In this document: positions 1 through 6,343 of the stretch, piece after piece
Layout of the letters: the number at the start of each line of letters is the position of its first letter
How positions within the stretch are numbered: position 1 is the stretch's first letter
From: a virus
Strand: one strand, 5' to 3'
DNA: 64,000 bases
IMG/VR virus record: IMGVR_UViG_3300044620_001883
Location: 124,001 to 188,000 of that record
Made by a program: the position numbers and the translations under genes
The notes under the pieces: generated by a model
Database searches by the model: none
What the model was told of the DNA's origin: nothing
The model's input: only the letters and a program-made list of their open reading frames with translations

Positions 1-2
1 GT

Positions 3-458
3 ATGAATCCTGAGACATCTGAGGCACCTCAAGCCCCAACAGTAGACACAACCCCCGCGGCTGTGCCGGTCTTCCTGTACCTGCTGTATTCACATGGTGT
101 GGGTGCTCTTGTGAACGTACCGCGCGATCTTAGTGCAGACAACTGGGGACGCATGCAGGACTTCTTCTGCCAATGCGCGCGTGTACCGCGCCCCCACAAG
201 GGTGGCTATGTTGAGTGTTACCATCTCTACGAAAACCAACGGATGGGCGACGTGTACTGGGTTGAGGAGCTGGCCAGCTCGCAGGGTATGCGGTTTACGT
301 TGTTACCACTCGCGACTGCGACCAACAAGGAAGTCATGCAGGTCAAATCCAACCTCAGACACAACCGGGATGTTGTGGGTCTGTCGATCCTGCGGGTGAA
401 GCGCTGGATTCAGTTCCCGCCTGTTCGCGGAGACGCCCAACCCACACAAGCAGCATGA
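3..458 (+). CDS. Hypothetical protein, 151 aa
   Basis: No family recognised. The N-terminus is Pro/Thr/Ala-rich (about residues 5-22) and is followed by a compact mixed domain opening with a hydrophobic stretch (VFLYLLYSHG). The ATG lies two bases from the window edge, so an upstream start cannot be excluded. It overlaps the next gene by ATGA, so the two are probably translationally coupled. First visible member of a run of about twenty small genes. Confidence 0.7.
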   Translation: MNPETSEAPQAPTVDTTPAAVPVFLYLLYSHGVGALVNVPRDLSADNWGRMQDFFCQCARVPRPHKGGYVECYHLYENQRMGDVYWVEELASSQGMRFTLLPLATATNKEVMQVKSNLRHNRDVVGLSILRVKRWIQFPPVRGDAQPTQAA

Positions 459-658
459 GCCCGAACTACCACACGCACTCCGAGATTGGACGTGCCAGGC
501 ACGTCGTGACGTATCACGACGGGGTTAAACAACACCCGGATGGAAGTCCCTTCTATGACATCCACATATGCAGAACTGCAAGAAAGCTGGACACCTTCGT
601 CAAAGAGCTGGAGAAGAAAGGTTATAGACCAACCAGAGTGCACGATGGCCTGTCCTAA
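455..658 (+). CDS. Hypothetical protein, 67 aa
   Basis: Small basic protein of unknown function, rich in His, Arg and Lys. The ATG overlaps the upstream stop (ATGA), which fixes the start. Its last 14 bases overlap the next gene. No domain recognised. Confidence 0.65.
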   Translation: MSPNYHTHSEIGRARHVVTYHDGVKQHPDGSPFYDIHICRTARKLDTFVKELEKKGYRPTRVHDGLS

Positions 659-878
659 CTGCGGTTCCAAATCCACCTGGGACGACTGCTCGTGCTGGGG
701 CTGCAACAAGTGTGGTTGGTGTTCCCTCCAGGGTTTGAATCGAACCCCCACGGCCTCCTATCCTCGCTCCCCCCATGATGTGGCGGAGCGGGCCAGGACC
801 TGGGGACACGATGAGGATCAGGAGTACCGGAAGCGTATGGGTCTCACATCCCACGAAGCCTTGGACGATGAAGATTGA
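645..878 (+). CDS. Small zinc-ribbon protein, 77 aa
   Basis: Begins MACPNCGSKS and continues with a CxC and a CNKCGWC group. This gives paired CxxC knuckles in the first 30 residues, typical of a zinc ribbon; the rest is polar and acidic at the end. The ATG at 645 was preferred over upstream in-frame ATGs because it places the first CxxC at the N-terminus and gives a short overlap with the upstream gene. Function unknown; zinc binding is inferred from the cysteines. Confidence 0.65.
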   Translation: MACPNCGSKSTWDDCSCWGCNKCGWCSLQGLNRTPTASYPRSPHDVAERARTWGHDEDQEYRKRMGLTSHEALDDED

Positions 879-1107
879 TAAGAAACTCACACCCCAGGAG
901 ATTGCCAAGGCTGTCATTGCCCACGCGGAAGCCAACTACAACACATCAGGCTGGGACGTCATCTGCGAGTGTTGGTCAAAGGATGAAGTCATTGCCTGGG
1001 TGCTGAAGTACCGTCTCAACACCGTGGAGAAAGCCATCAGGGAGTTCAAAAACATTGCCGAGGGTAATGATGAACAACGTCGAAGCCAGCTTGCCGAGGT
1101 CTGGTGA
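868..1107 (+). CDS. Hypothetical helical protein, 79 aa
   Basis: Starts MKIDKKLTPQEIAKAV and looks mostly helical, with charged surfaces and two Trp-centred segments. The ATG at 868 overlaps the end of the upstream zinc-ribbon gene, and its stop overlaps the GTG start of the next gene. No domain recognised. Confidence 0.6.
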   Translation: MKIDKKLTPQEIAKAVIAHAEANYNTSGWDVICECWSKDEVIAWVLKYRLNTVEKAIREFKNIAEGNDEQRRSQLAEVW

Positions 1108-1484
1108 CAGCCCCTACCATGCTAGACATCAAGATTACAGCACCTGATATCAGCGAAGGCTGGCATCAATATCCTGCGCCTATCCAGGCCAAGGCGGGTG
1201 TACATGACATCCTGGATCAGGAGGATAACACGATTCTATTCGTGCCTCTTTCCCGGCCTGCAGGTCATGGCGAAGAAAACGGCCGGTTCGTCCGGCAGGC
1301 TCCTACCATGGCCAAGCACCTGGTGGAGATGCTGGAGGCCCACTCCGTGTACTTTCCCTGCGAGAGTCCGCCCAGGAAGCAGGCGCGCTGCTGGGCGGGC
1401 GAGGACGCCTGTCCATCCTGTCAGATGTTTTACGAGATCGTAGAGACCCTCCGGCAGGCTGGATACAAGATTGAGCTGTCATGA
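1104..1484 (+). CDS. Hypothetical protein, 126 aa
   Basis: GTG start overlapping the previous stop (GTGA); an internal ATG at 1119 is an alternative. The C-terminal half carries three cysteines (CWAGEDACPSC) that could form a metal site. Function unknown. Confidence 0.6.
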   Translation: MTAPTMLDIKITAPDISEGWHQYPAPIQAKAGVHDILDQEDNTILFVPLSRPAGHGEENGRFVRQAPTMAKHLVEMLEAHSVYFPCESPPRKQARCWAGEDACPSCQMFYEIVETLRQAGYKIELS

Positions 1485-1657
1485 GAGCACTCTCTGTCGT
1501 TATGCGTGATCTCATTGCGGTCCTGTTTTTAATCGGGTGGTTGGCTGGCATCGTCATCGCCAAGGGGTTCTGGTCTGTGCTGTTCGCCTGCGTGTGTCCG
1601 GCATGGGCCTGGTACTTGCTGGTGGAGCGGCTGCTCCAGCTTTGTAAGATTGTTTGA
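1481..1657 (+). CDS. Small membrane protein, 58 aa
   Basis: The ATG overlaps the previous stop (ATGA). The 58-aa product has two hydrophobic segments, about residues 10-27 and 30-46, separated by a short polar turn, so it is probably a two-pass inner-membrane protein. The position in the operon and the ATGA coupling support it as real. Function unknown. Confidence 0.55.
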   Translation: MRALSVVMRDLIAVLFLIGWLAGIVIAKGFWSVLFACVCPAWAWYLLVERLLQLCKIV

Positions 1658-1673
1658 AAGTACAAGACAAAAT

Positions 1674-2012
1674 ATGGCTACGAAAAACATGTTACCTTTG
1701 AATCGAACCCTAGCCGTCAAGGCATGGGTGGACGCGCGCGCCGATAAAGAAACGTTCCTGCAAAACACGACCGACGCCGCTGCGGCTGCGGCGATCTCGG
1801 AAGGTGTGGGATTCGTCGTCACCGCCTCCAACGTCATGGGTCTCAGGAACGCCCTGGGAATCCGTAAGCACGCGGCGGTCAAGGAAGACAAGGCCAAGAC
1901 CGGAAAGGTCACCCGCCAGGAATTCGAGGCACTGTCAGCGACGGTCACCCGCCTGGAGGGTGACCTGAAAGCCGTGCAGGCCCATCTCAAAGGGCAGCTG
2001 CCCCTGAAGTAA
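1674..2012 (+). CDS. Hypothetical protein with C-terminal coiled coil, 112 aa
   Basis: Starts MATKNMLPLNRTLAVKAWV. The middle is Ala-rich, and the C-terminal 35 residues (FEALSATVTRLEGDLKAV region) have heptad spacing of Leu/Val, suggesting a short coiled coil. Chosen over the TTG at 1650 because the ATG at 1674 avoids overlap with the membrane-protein gene. The layout recalls small phage regulatory proteins, but no DNA-binding motif is clear. Confidence 0.6.
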   Translation: MATKNMLPLNRTLAVKAWVDARADKETFLQNTTDAAAAAAISEGVGFVVTASNVMGLRNALGIRKHAAVKEDKAKTGKVTRQEFEALSATVTRLEGDLKAVQAHLKGQLPLK

Positions 2013-2023
2013 AACCTGGGAAC

Positions 2024-2221
2024 ATGACACTCGAACAACTTGAAGTCCTAGGGTTTGACCGGTCTTACAAGACTGAGGATGGTGCAGTACGGGTGGGTTG
2101 TTCGCGCTGCGCCTCGATGGTGATTCAGGGTGTTCCCTGTCACGAGAACAGCTGCCCCAATGAAGCACGCGCGAGACGCAGGTTGGTAGGCTGCGGCGAC
2201 TTCGATGAAACCGATGAGTGA
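2024..2221 (+). CDS. Small Cys-rich phage protein, 65 aa
   Basis: Contains VGCSRC, then GVPCHENSCPNE, giving four cysteines and a histidine in about 25 residues. This pattern (CxxC, then PCHExxCPN) recurs in small uncharacterised phage proteins and probably binds zinc. The gene overlaps the next one by 8-17 bases depending on start. Function unknown. Confidence 0.65.
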   Translation: MTLEQLEVLGFDRSYKTEDGAVRVGCSRCASMVIQGVPCHENSCPNEARARRRLVGCGDFDETDE

Positions 2222-2546
2222 CCTGCCAGTAAACACGAGCATCAATGCTGCTGGGTTCACCTGGCAACAGTCCGGAGTGAATGGTTGGTGTACCAAGTCG
2301 GGACCGCTGCTTATCAAGCTGCGGTATGCGCCGCCGCATGCCAATCCGTATCATCGGCCGCCAGGGTGGTACGTGACCTGCATGCACATGAACATTCACG
2401 GGCACAGCCTCCGCCTGGACGTCACTGACGCACTCCCGGTCGCATGCCGGTATGCGATTGAGCATCTGAAGGAGACGCTCCAGGAAACGCTGGATCTTCT
2501 TGAGGGTGACCCCAAGCTGGTCTGCGATGAGGAGGACGGCGAATGA
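2205..2546 (+). CDS. Hypothetical protein, 113 aa
   Basis: Two in-frame ATGs (2205 and 2214) overlap the end of the upstream gene, and either may be used. The middle is rich in His, Trp, Tyr and Met; the tail is acidic. Its stop overlaps the next ATG (ATGA). No family recognised. Confidence 0.6.
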   Translation: MKPMSDLPVNTSINAAGFTWQQSGVNGWCTKSGPLLIKLRYAPPHANPYHRPPGWYVTCMHMNIHGHSLRLDVTDALPVACRYAIEHLKETLQETLDLLEGDPKLVCDEEDGE

Positions 2547-2782
2547 CCTTCGCAGATCTGTACGTTATTGAGCACAGTGATTGGGTTCCAGATCCCGTCA
2601 CGAGGAAACCCCTCAAGCTCTTTTGGAGCAACGATCAGGGCTGGGTCGGTCCTGATTGCCCGGATGTACTTGTCCTACATGAAACGGAACGGCAGGAGTT
2701 CGGACGCATCTACGGACTCCCTATTGCAGGTGAGTTCTTGCGGCTGGACAAATGGTTGCAGAGCTTAAAGTTGACCCCATGA
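2543..2782 (+). CDS. Hypothetical protein, 79 aa
   Basis: Start fixed by ATGA overlap with the upstream stop. Compact and Trp/Asp-rich; its stop overlaps the start of the nuclease-like gene. No domain recognised. Confidence 0.6.
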   Translation: MTFADLYVIEHSDWVPDPVTRKPLKLFWSNDQGWVGPDCPDVLVLHETERQEFGRIYGLPIAGEFLRLDKWLQSLKLTP

Positions 2783-3393
2783 CCAAAGCCAAAACGACCG
2801 ACAACACCACAGACTCCAAGGAGGAAGAGTACTTTATCTGGTACCTGGAGGAACTCATGGAAGCTGACTACATCACCAAGTGGAGCAGGGCCGAGACGAT
2901 CACGTTGTCCGAGAATGTACCAGTCTGGTACGTGAAGCCGATGAAGAAGGGACCAGACAAACCAGTGTCCAGGATCCTCATGCAGGACGCCAAGTACACA
3001 CCGGACTTCGAGGTCACCTGGCATCCCCGCGCCTGTGGGATCTTCTACGAGCGTCCGGGTCTGCACCCGACAACCGCGAAAGGGCTCAGGCCAGCACCCT
3101 TCACAGTACTGGATGACAAAGGGAAGAGTCTGCTGGAGATCAAGGGTGGTTTCATCCAGCACAGTCAGGGCCTCCAGTACAGCATCCTGGCCAAGTGGAC
3201 CTACGCAGTCACGGGACGGTATGTCCAGCGTGTCCAGGTTTCCAGCAAGTCAGGCTCGATCTTCGACAAGACGTTCTGCCCGGCGCGCTTCCAGCTGACG
3301 GATAAGACCTGTAAGTCAAGGGCCATGGGATTCCGTCCCAAGACTCTCAAGCAGTTTGTGAACACCCAAGCGGTGCTCATGCATGAATTATGA
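2779..3393 (+). CDS. PD-(D/E)XK-type nuclease (DUF1064-like), 204 aa
   Basis: A YTPDFEVTW segment is followed about 40 residues later by LLEIKGGF. Together they give the D...ExK triad of the PD-(D/E)XK fold as seen in phage DUF1064 nucleases, which have TPDF then E(V/I)KG. A further conserved-looking QYSILAKW helix follows. Such proteins are thought to cut branched or recombination intermediates. The ATG at 2779 overlaps the previous stop and is preferred over the ATG at 2752. Family assignment is by motif only. Confidence 0.55.
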   Translation: MTKAKTTDNTTDSKEEEYFIWYLEELMEADYITKWSRAETITLSENVPVWYVKPMKKGPDKPVSRILMQDAKYTPDFEVTWHPRACGIFYERPGLHPTTAKGLRPAPFTVLDDKGKSLLEIKGGFIQHSQGLQYSILAKWTYAVTGRYVQRVQVSSKSGSIFDKTFCPARFQLTDKTCKSRAMGFRPKTLKQFVNTQAVLMHEL

Positions 3394-3578
3394 CACATCC
3401 CGAATTTTCAACAGGGCTCGTCGTTCTCAGGGACGTCGCGGCGTATGCAGGCTGGATGAGCTTTCAAGTACAGGTCATGCGGAACAAGGTACAGTCTAAC
3501 CTGGTGCATGAGATCGCCCAGATGGTGTTCCTCGTTTCAATTCTCGTGGAGTTCCTTTCCTGGTTGAAGGCACCATGA
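3390..3578 (+). CDS. Hypothetical protein with hydrophobic C-terminus, 62 aa
   Basis: ATGA overlap with the nuclease-like gene. The C-terminal half (VFLVSILVEFL) could be a single membrane helix. Function unknown. Confidence 0.5.
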   Translation: MTHPEFSTGLVVLRDVAAYAGWMSFQVQVMRNKVQSNLVHEIAQMVFLVSILVEFLSWLKAP

Positions 3579-3865
3579 ACACCATGCGGTCACCAAAACA
3601 GCTCACATTTCTGTTCCAGGACACGGTCACCAACACCATGAACACCTTGGAGTGGGAGACGCGTGATCGTACTATCGAGGACGCTTGGGACAATGTCGTG
3701 ATCTTCTTGTGTCGCCGCCACAATGTAGTACATGAGCTTCTCCAAGTGAGCCGGTTCGCGAAAATCATGACCTTCGAGGGGCTCTGCAAGGTGCTGGATG
3801 AGAGCAAGCCCCTGCGCCGTGCAACCCCACAGGAGGTCAGAGAACTGGAACGCAACAATGGCTAA
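3575..3865 (+). CDS. Hypothetical protein, 96 aa
   Basis: ATGA overlap with the upstream stop. Predicted mostly helical, no cysteine pairs or clear motif. Its end overlaps the next gene by 8 bases. Function unknown. Confidence 0.6.
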   Translation: MNTMRSPKQLTFLFQDTVTNTMNTLEWETRDRTIEDAWDNVVIFLCRRHNVVHELLQVSRFAKIMTFEGLCKVLDESKPLRRATPQEVRELERNNG

Positions 3866-4070
3866 CATGTCATACTGCCGATTCCAGAACACTCTCGTGG
3901 ACCTGCGAGACTGTGAGGAGCATATGAATCAACGTACGGAAACCAAGGAAGAGAGCGAGGCCCGGGACAAACTGCTGGAGCTGTGCGCCAGGATCGCCCG
4001 TGACTACAGCTATGATGAGGGCGAACCAACTGAAGACGACAATGGCAAAGACGAAGAAACCCAAGTTTGA
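3858..4070 (+). CDS. Conserved small phage protein (MSYCRFQNT type), 70 aa
   Basis: The N-terminus MANMSYCRFQNTLVDLRDC matches a short sequence recurring in small phage proteins of unknown role. The C-terminus is very acidic. The ATG at 3858 was chosen because it begins exactly at this conserved segment. Recognition is from memory, not a search. Confidence 0.65.
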   Translation: MANMSYCRFQNTLVDLRDCEEHMNQRTETKEESEARDKLLELCARIARDYSYDEGEPTEDDNGKDEETQV

Positions 4071-4350
4071 AATCGGCGACAGCGTCTGCTCCTCAGCGGA
4101 CAGCAGCGACGTTCGGCATATGCGCAATACCTGGCACGCCGTCGTGGTAGCACGCGCGGCGTGCCCAGGCACGCCGGACGACCACGTGTACATCACAGCA
4201 GGTTGGTGGGAGCATGCGGTGGATATGCGCCACGGTTTCAAAGTGTTGGAAAAGTACGTCGATCGTCAGCGGGTGCGTGCCGCACAGCGCCAGCTCTGGT
4301 GTGACACACTCCAGAAAGACACATCACGGTTTAGAGTCAGCAACTGTTGA
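4042..4350 (+). CDS. Hypothetical protein, 102 aa
   Basis: Starts MAKTKKPKFEIGDSV. The early FEIGDSV segment followed by a WHAVVVAR strand suggests a small beta-barrel (SH3-like) fold; the C-terminal part is helical and basic. It overlaps the preceding gene by 29 bases. Function unknown. Confidence 0.55.
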   Translation: MAKTKKPKFEIGDSVCSSADSSDVRHMRNTWHAVVVARAACPGTPDDHVYITAGWWEHAVDMRHGFKVLEKYVDRQRVRAAQRQLWCDTLQKDTSRFRVSNC

Positions 4351-4353
4351 AAT

Positions 4354-5124
4354 ATGGACACCCTCATTAAAGCACCCGAGCGCAAGCCGCTCCCATTGAT
4401 CCTCCACTGCGGGGCCGTCAAGGTTGATGTACAGGAACTTAGGAACGTCAAGACGCCGGAGAACACCAAGACCTGGTACCCGCTGCCGCACCATGAACTG
4501 GTCGAGAACACCCGCCGCTGTCTGACCACAGACGGGATCGAGATCGTGGATGAAGTACACGCTCTCACGCGTGATGGGGACCGGTACTTCGGGATCATGG
4601 CGGTACGGAACCCGCGCGCGCAGGTCCATCAGGACTACGAGTGGATGGTGGCTCTTCGGAACGCCAATGACCGTGCCTTCTCGGCCGGCCTGGCCTTTGG
4701 GTCTCGGGTCTTCACTTGCGACAACCTTGCCTTCTCGGGCGAGATCATGATTGCCCGCAAGCACACCCGGCACGCTGCGCTGGACCTGCCCCGTCTGATT
4801 ACCCGTGCTGCTGGCGACCTGAATGCCAGCTGGATCGGTATGGACAATCGTATCCAACAGTACAAGGACCGGGAGATCACAGACACGCTCGCCCATGACA
4901 CGATCATCCGGGCTCTGGATGCCAAGGTGATTTGTGGACAGGATGTGAAGCATGTCTTGCAGGAGTGGCGCCATCCCAGCCACGAGGCTTTCGCGCCCCG
5001 TACTGCTTGGAGTCTTTTCAACGCCCACACTGAGGTCCTGAAAGACACGAACATGCAGGATCTGCCGAAACGGACGAGATCTCTGCATGGTGTCATTGAC
5101 GCCCAGATCGGGCTCTCGGCATGA
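4354..5124 (+). CDS. DUF932 family protein, 256 aa
   Basis: The central region (SAGLAFGSRVFTCDNLAFSG) is the signature of DUF932 proteins of phages and plasmids: a glycine-rich turn, then V[FW]xCxNLxFSG. The preceding YFGIMAVRN and following IxRKHT segments also fit. Family members have no settled function; some are annotated as plasmid- or phage-related or anti-restriction-like. Length fits a compact DUF932. ATGA overlap with the next gene. Confidence 0.8.
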   Translation: MDTLIKAPERKPLPLILHCGAVKVDVQELRNVKTPENTKTWYPLPHHELVENTRRCLTTDGIEIVDEVHALTRDGDRYFGIMAVRNPRAQVHQDYEWMVALRNANDRAFSAGLAFGSRVFTCDNLAFSGEIMIARKHTRHAALDLPRLITRAAGDLNASWIGMDNRIQQYKDREITDTLAHDTIIRALDAKVICGQDVKHVLQEWRHPSHEAFAPRTAWSLFNAHTEVLKDTNMQDLPKRTRSLHGVIDAQIGLSA

Positions 5125-5378
5125 ACCTTGTCTTCATTGAACTAACCCGGTTGTGTTATGACGACAAAGGTCTTCGCCAACCTGGCAAGAAGTTCGTCGT
5201 CAACACCCGCTATCTGATGTCCTTCAAGGCTGGTGCGGTATCGGCGTCTGGACACAGGCATGAGGGAACGACTGTGGAGTACCGGGGCAACCAAGGCTAC
5301 GGGAACCACACGGTGTTGGTAGAGGAAACATATATGCAGATCCGGACACTACTCGATAAAGCGCAAAATGGACACTGA
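5121..5378 (+). CDS. Hypothetical protein, 85 aa
   Basis: ATGA coupled to the DUF932 gene. Beta-rich, with a Gly/Tyr-rich middle (GNQGYGNHTV). It overlaps the next gene by 11 bases. No family recognised. Confidence 0.55.
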   Translation: MNLVFIELTRLCYDDKGLRQPGKKFVVNTRYLMSFKAGAVSASGHRHEGTTVEYRGNQGYGNHTVLVEETYMQIRTLLDKAQNGH

Positions 5379-5658
5379 AGAGACCTTCAAAAAGATGCCT
5401 AACCTGACCAAACCCAAGCGAGTCCTGACGCAACAGCAGAAGGATATCATCAACGCGAAGGAGCGGATGAAGCAAAAGGCACAGAGTTTAGACACCCTGG
5501 CGGCATCGATCATGCAGGCCCTGTGTCGGAACAGCCAAGACGAGGAGGCAGTACGGTTACAACTACGCGGTCCAGACGAGAAGGATCTGGGTGGGCGTAA
5601 CCGTGAGTCAGTGCAGCGCGAGATCAGGTCACTCCTGAGACGCAACTATGGCTACTGA
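5368..5658 (+). CDS. Hypothetical helical protein, 96 aa
   Basis: Highly charged and Lys/Arg/Gln-rich, probably all-helical; basic C-terminus. Overlaps both neighbours (11 bases each). Function unknown. Confidence 0.55.
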   Translation: MDTEETFKKMPNLTKPKRVLTQQQKDIINAKERMKQKAQSLDTLAASIMQALCRNSQDEEAVRLQLRGPDEKDLGGRNRESVQREIRSLLRRNYGY

Positions 5659-6019
5659 ATCCAAGTTCACGAAAGAGCAGCTCCTGGAGGGCTTCGGCGC
5701 CTCCGGGTATCCTGACACGGAGACGTTCAGGTGGTTGTATGCTCGGCGGCGCTGGGAGCTCTTGAATGTGGACTTGGTCGAGTTACCCCAGCGGATCAAT
5801 GGTGGAGCTCGAGCCTCCGTGTACGCGCAGGTCATGGACTACCTGAAGGCGCATCCAGAGACATCTGACGATGCGCTGCTAAGTCTGCTTGATGCACAGT
5901 CCCAGCTTGCAGCGGAGGTGCGCTGCTTGCTCGACAATGGTGGAGCGGGTCCGAACCTCGGTATCCTCAAAAGGTGTGATGCTACCCTTCGGCAGATTGC
6001 CGGACTACCCCCGAAATGA
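5648..6019 (+). CDS. Hypothetical protein, 123 aa
   Basis: Starts MATESKFTKEQLLEGF. Helical with a central RINGGARASVYAQV segment. ATGA-type overlap with the following membrane protein. No domain recognised. Confidence 0.6.
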   Translation: MATESKFTKEQLLEGFGASGYPDTETFRWLYARRRWELLNVDLVELPQRINGGARASVYAQVMDYLKAHPETSDDALLSLLDAQSQLAAEVRCLLDNGGAGPNLGILKRCDATLRQIAGLPPK

Positions 6020-6243
6020 TCCAACGCATCTTCGATTCCTGTGTGGACTGGCTCCACTGGCTCGCCGCCCAATTCGGCACGGACTACGTGACCATCAACG
6101 TGGTCCTGTTCTGCGTCATAGTCCCCCTGGTGTTCCTGACCCTGTTGTTGTTTGCCTACTGGCAGTATTTGCGCGCTGAACATTACAAGTTGTGCTGGCA
6201 GTTGAGCCTGAATCACGCACGCGCCGTGGCACGCCTACGGTAA
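6016..6243 (+). CDS. Single-pass membrane protein, 75 aa
   Basis: One strong transmembrane helix at about residues 25-48 (VNVVLFC...LLLFAYW type), flanked by an N-terminal amphipathic segment and a basic C-terminus. ATGA overlap with the upstream gene. Last gene before a terminator, so it closes the small-gene operon. Could be a lysis accessory, but nothing proves it. Confidence 0.6.
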   Translation: MIQRIFDSCVDWLHWLAAQFGTDYVTINVVLFCVIVPLVFLTLLLFAYWQYLRAEHYKLCWQLSLNHARAVARLR

Positions 6244-6258
6244 GTCAGTCTGAAACGG

Positions 6259-6282
6259 ATCCAGCCCCTTCGGGGGTTGGAT
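6259..6282 (+). terminator. UUCG-loop intrinsic terminator
   Basis: A 10-bp stem (6259-6268 with 6273-6282, one G-U pair) closed by a TTCG tetraloop. It lies 15 bases after the last small gene and is followed by a short T run. It separates the small-gene operon from the virion gene block. Confidence 0.8.
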
Positions 6283-6343
6283 TTCGTTAGCTATCACTCG
6301 TCGAGGTTGCAGGGGCGGGGGACTGTGGGTAGGTTTTGGGCAT

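Noticed and set aside
734-1710. T-arm-like TTTGAATCGAACCC at 734-747 and again at 1697-1710
   Set aside because: Flanks do not pair into a tRNA and both lie inside open reading frames that encode LNRT; the match is probably chance.
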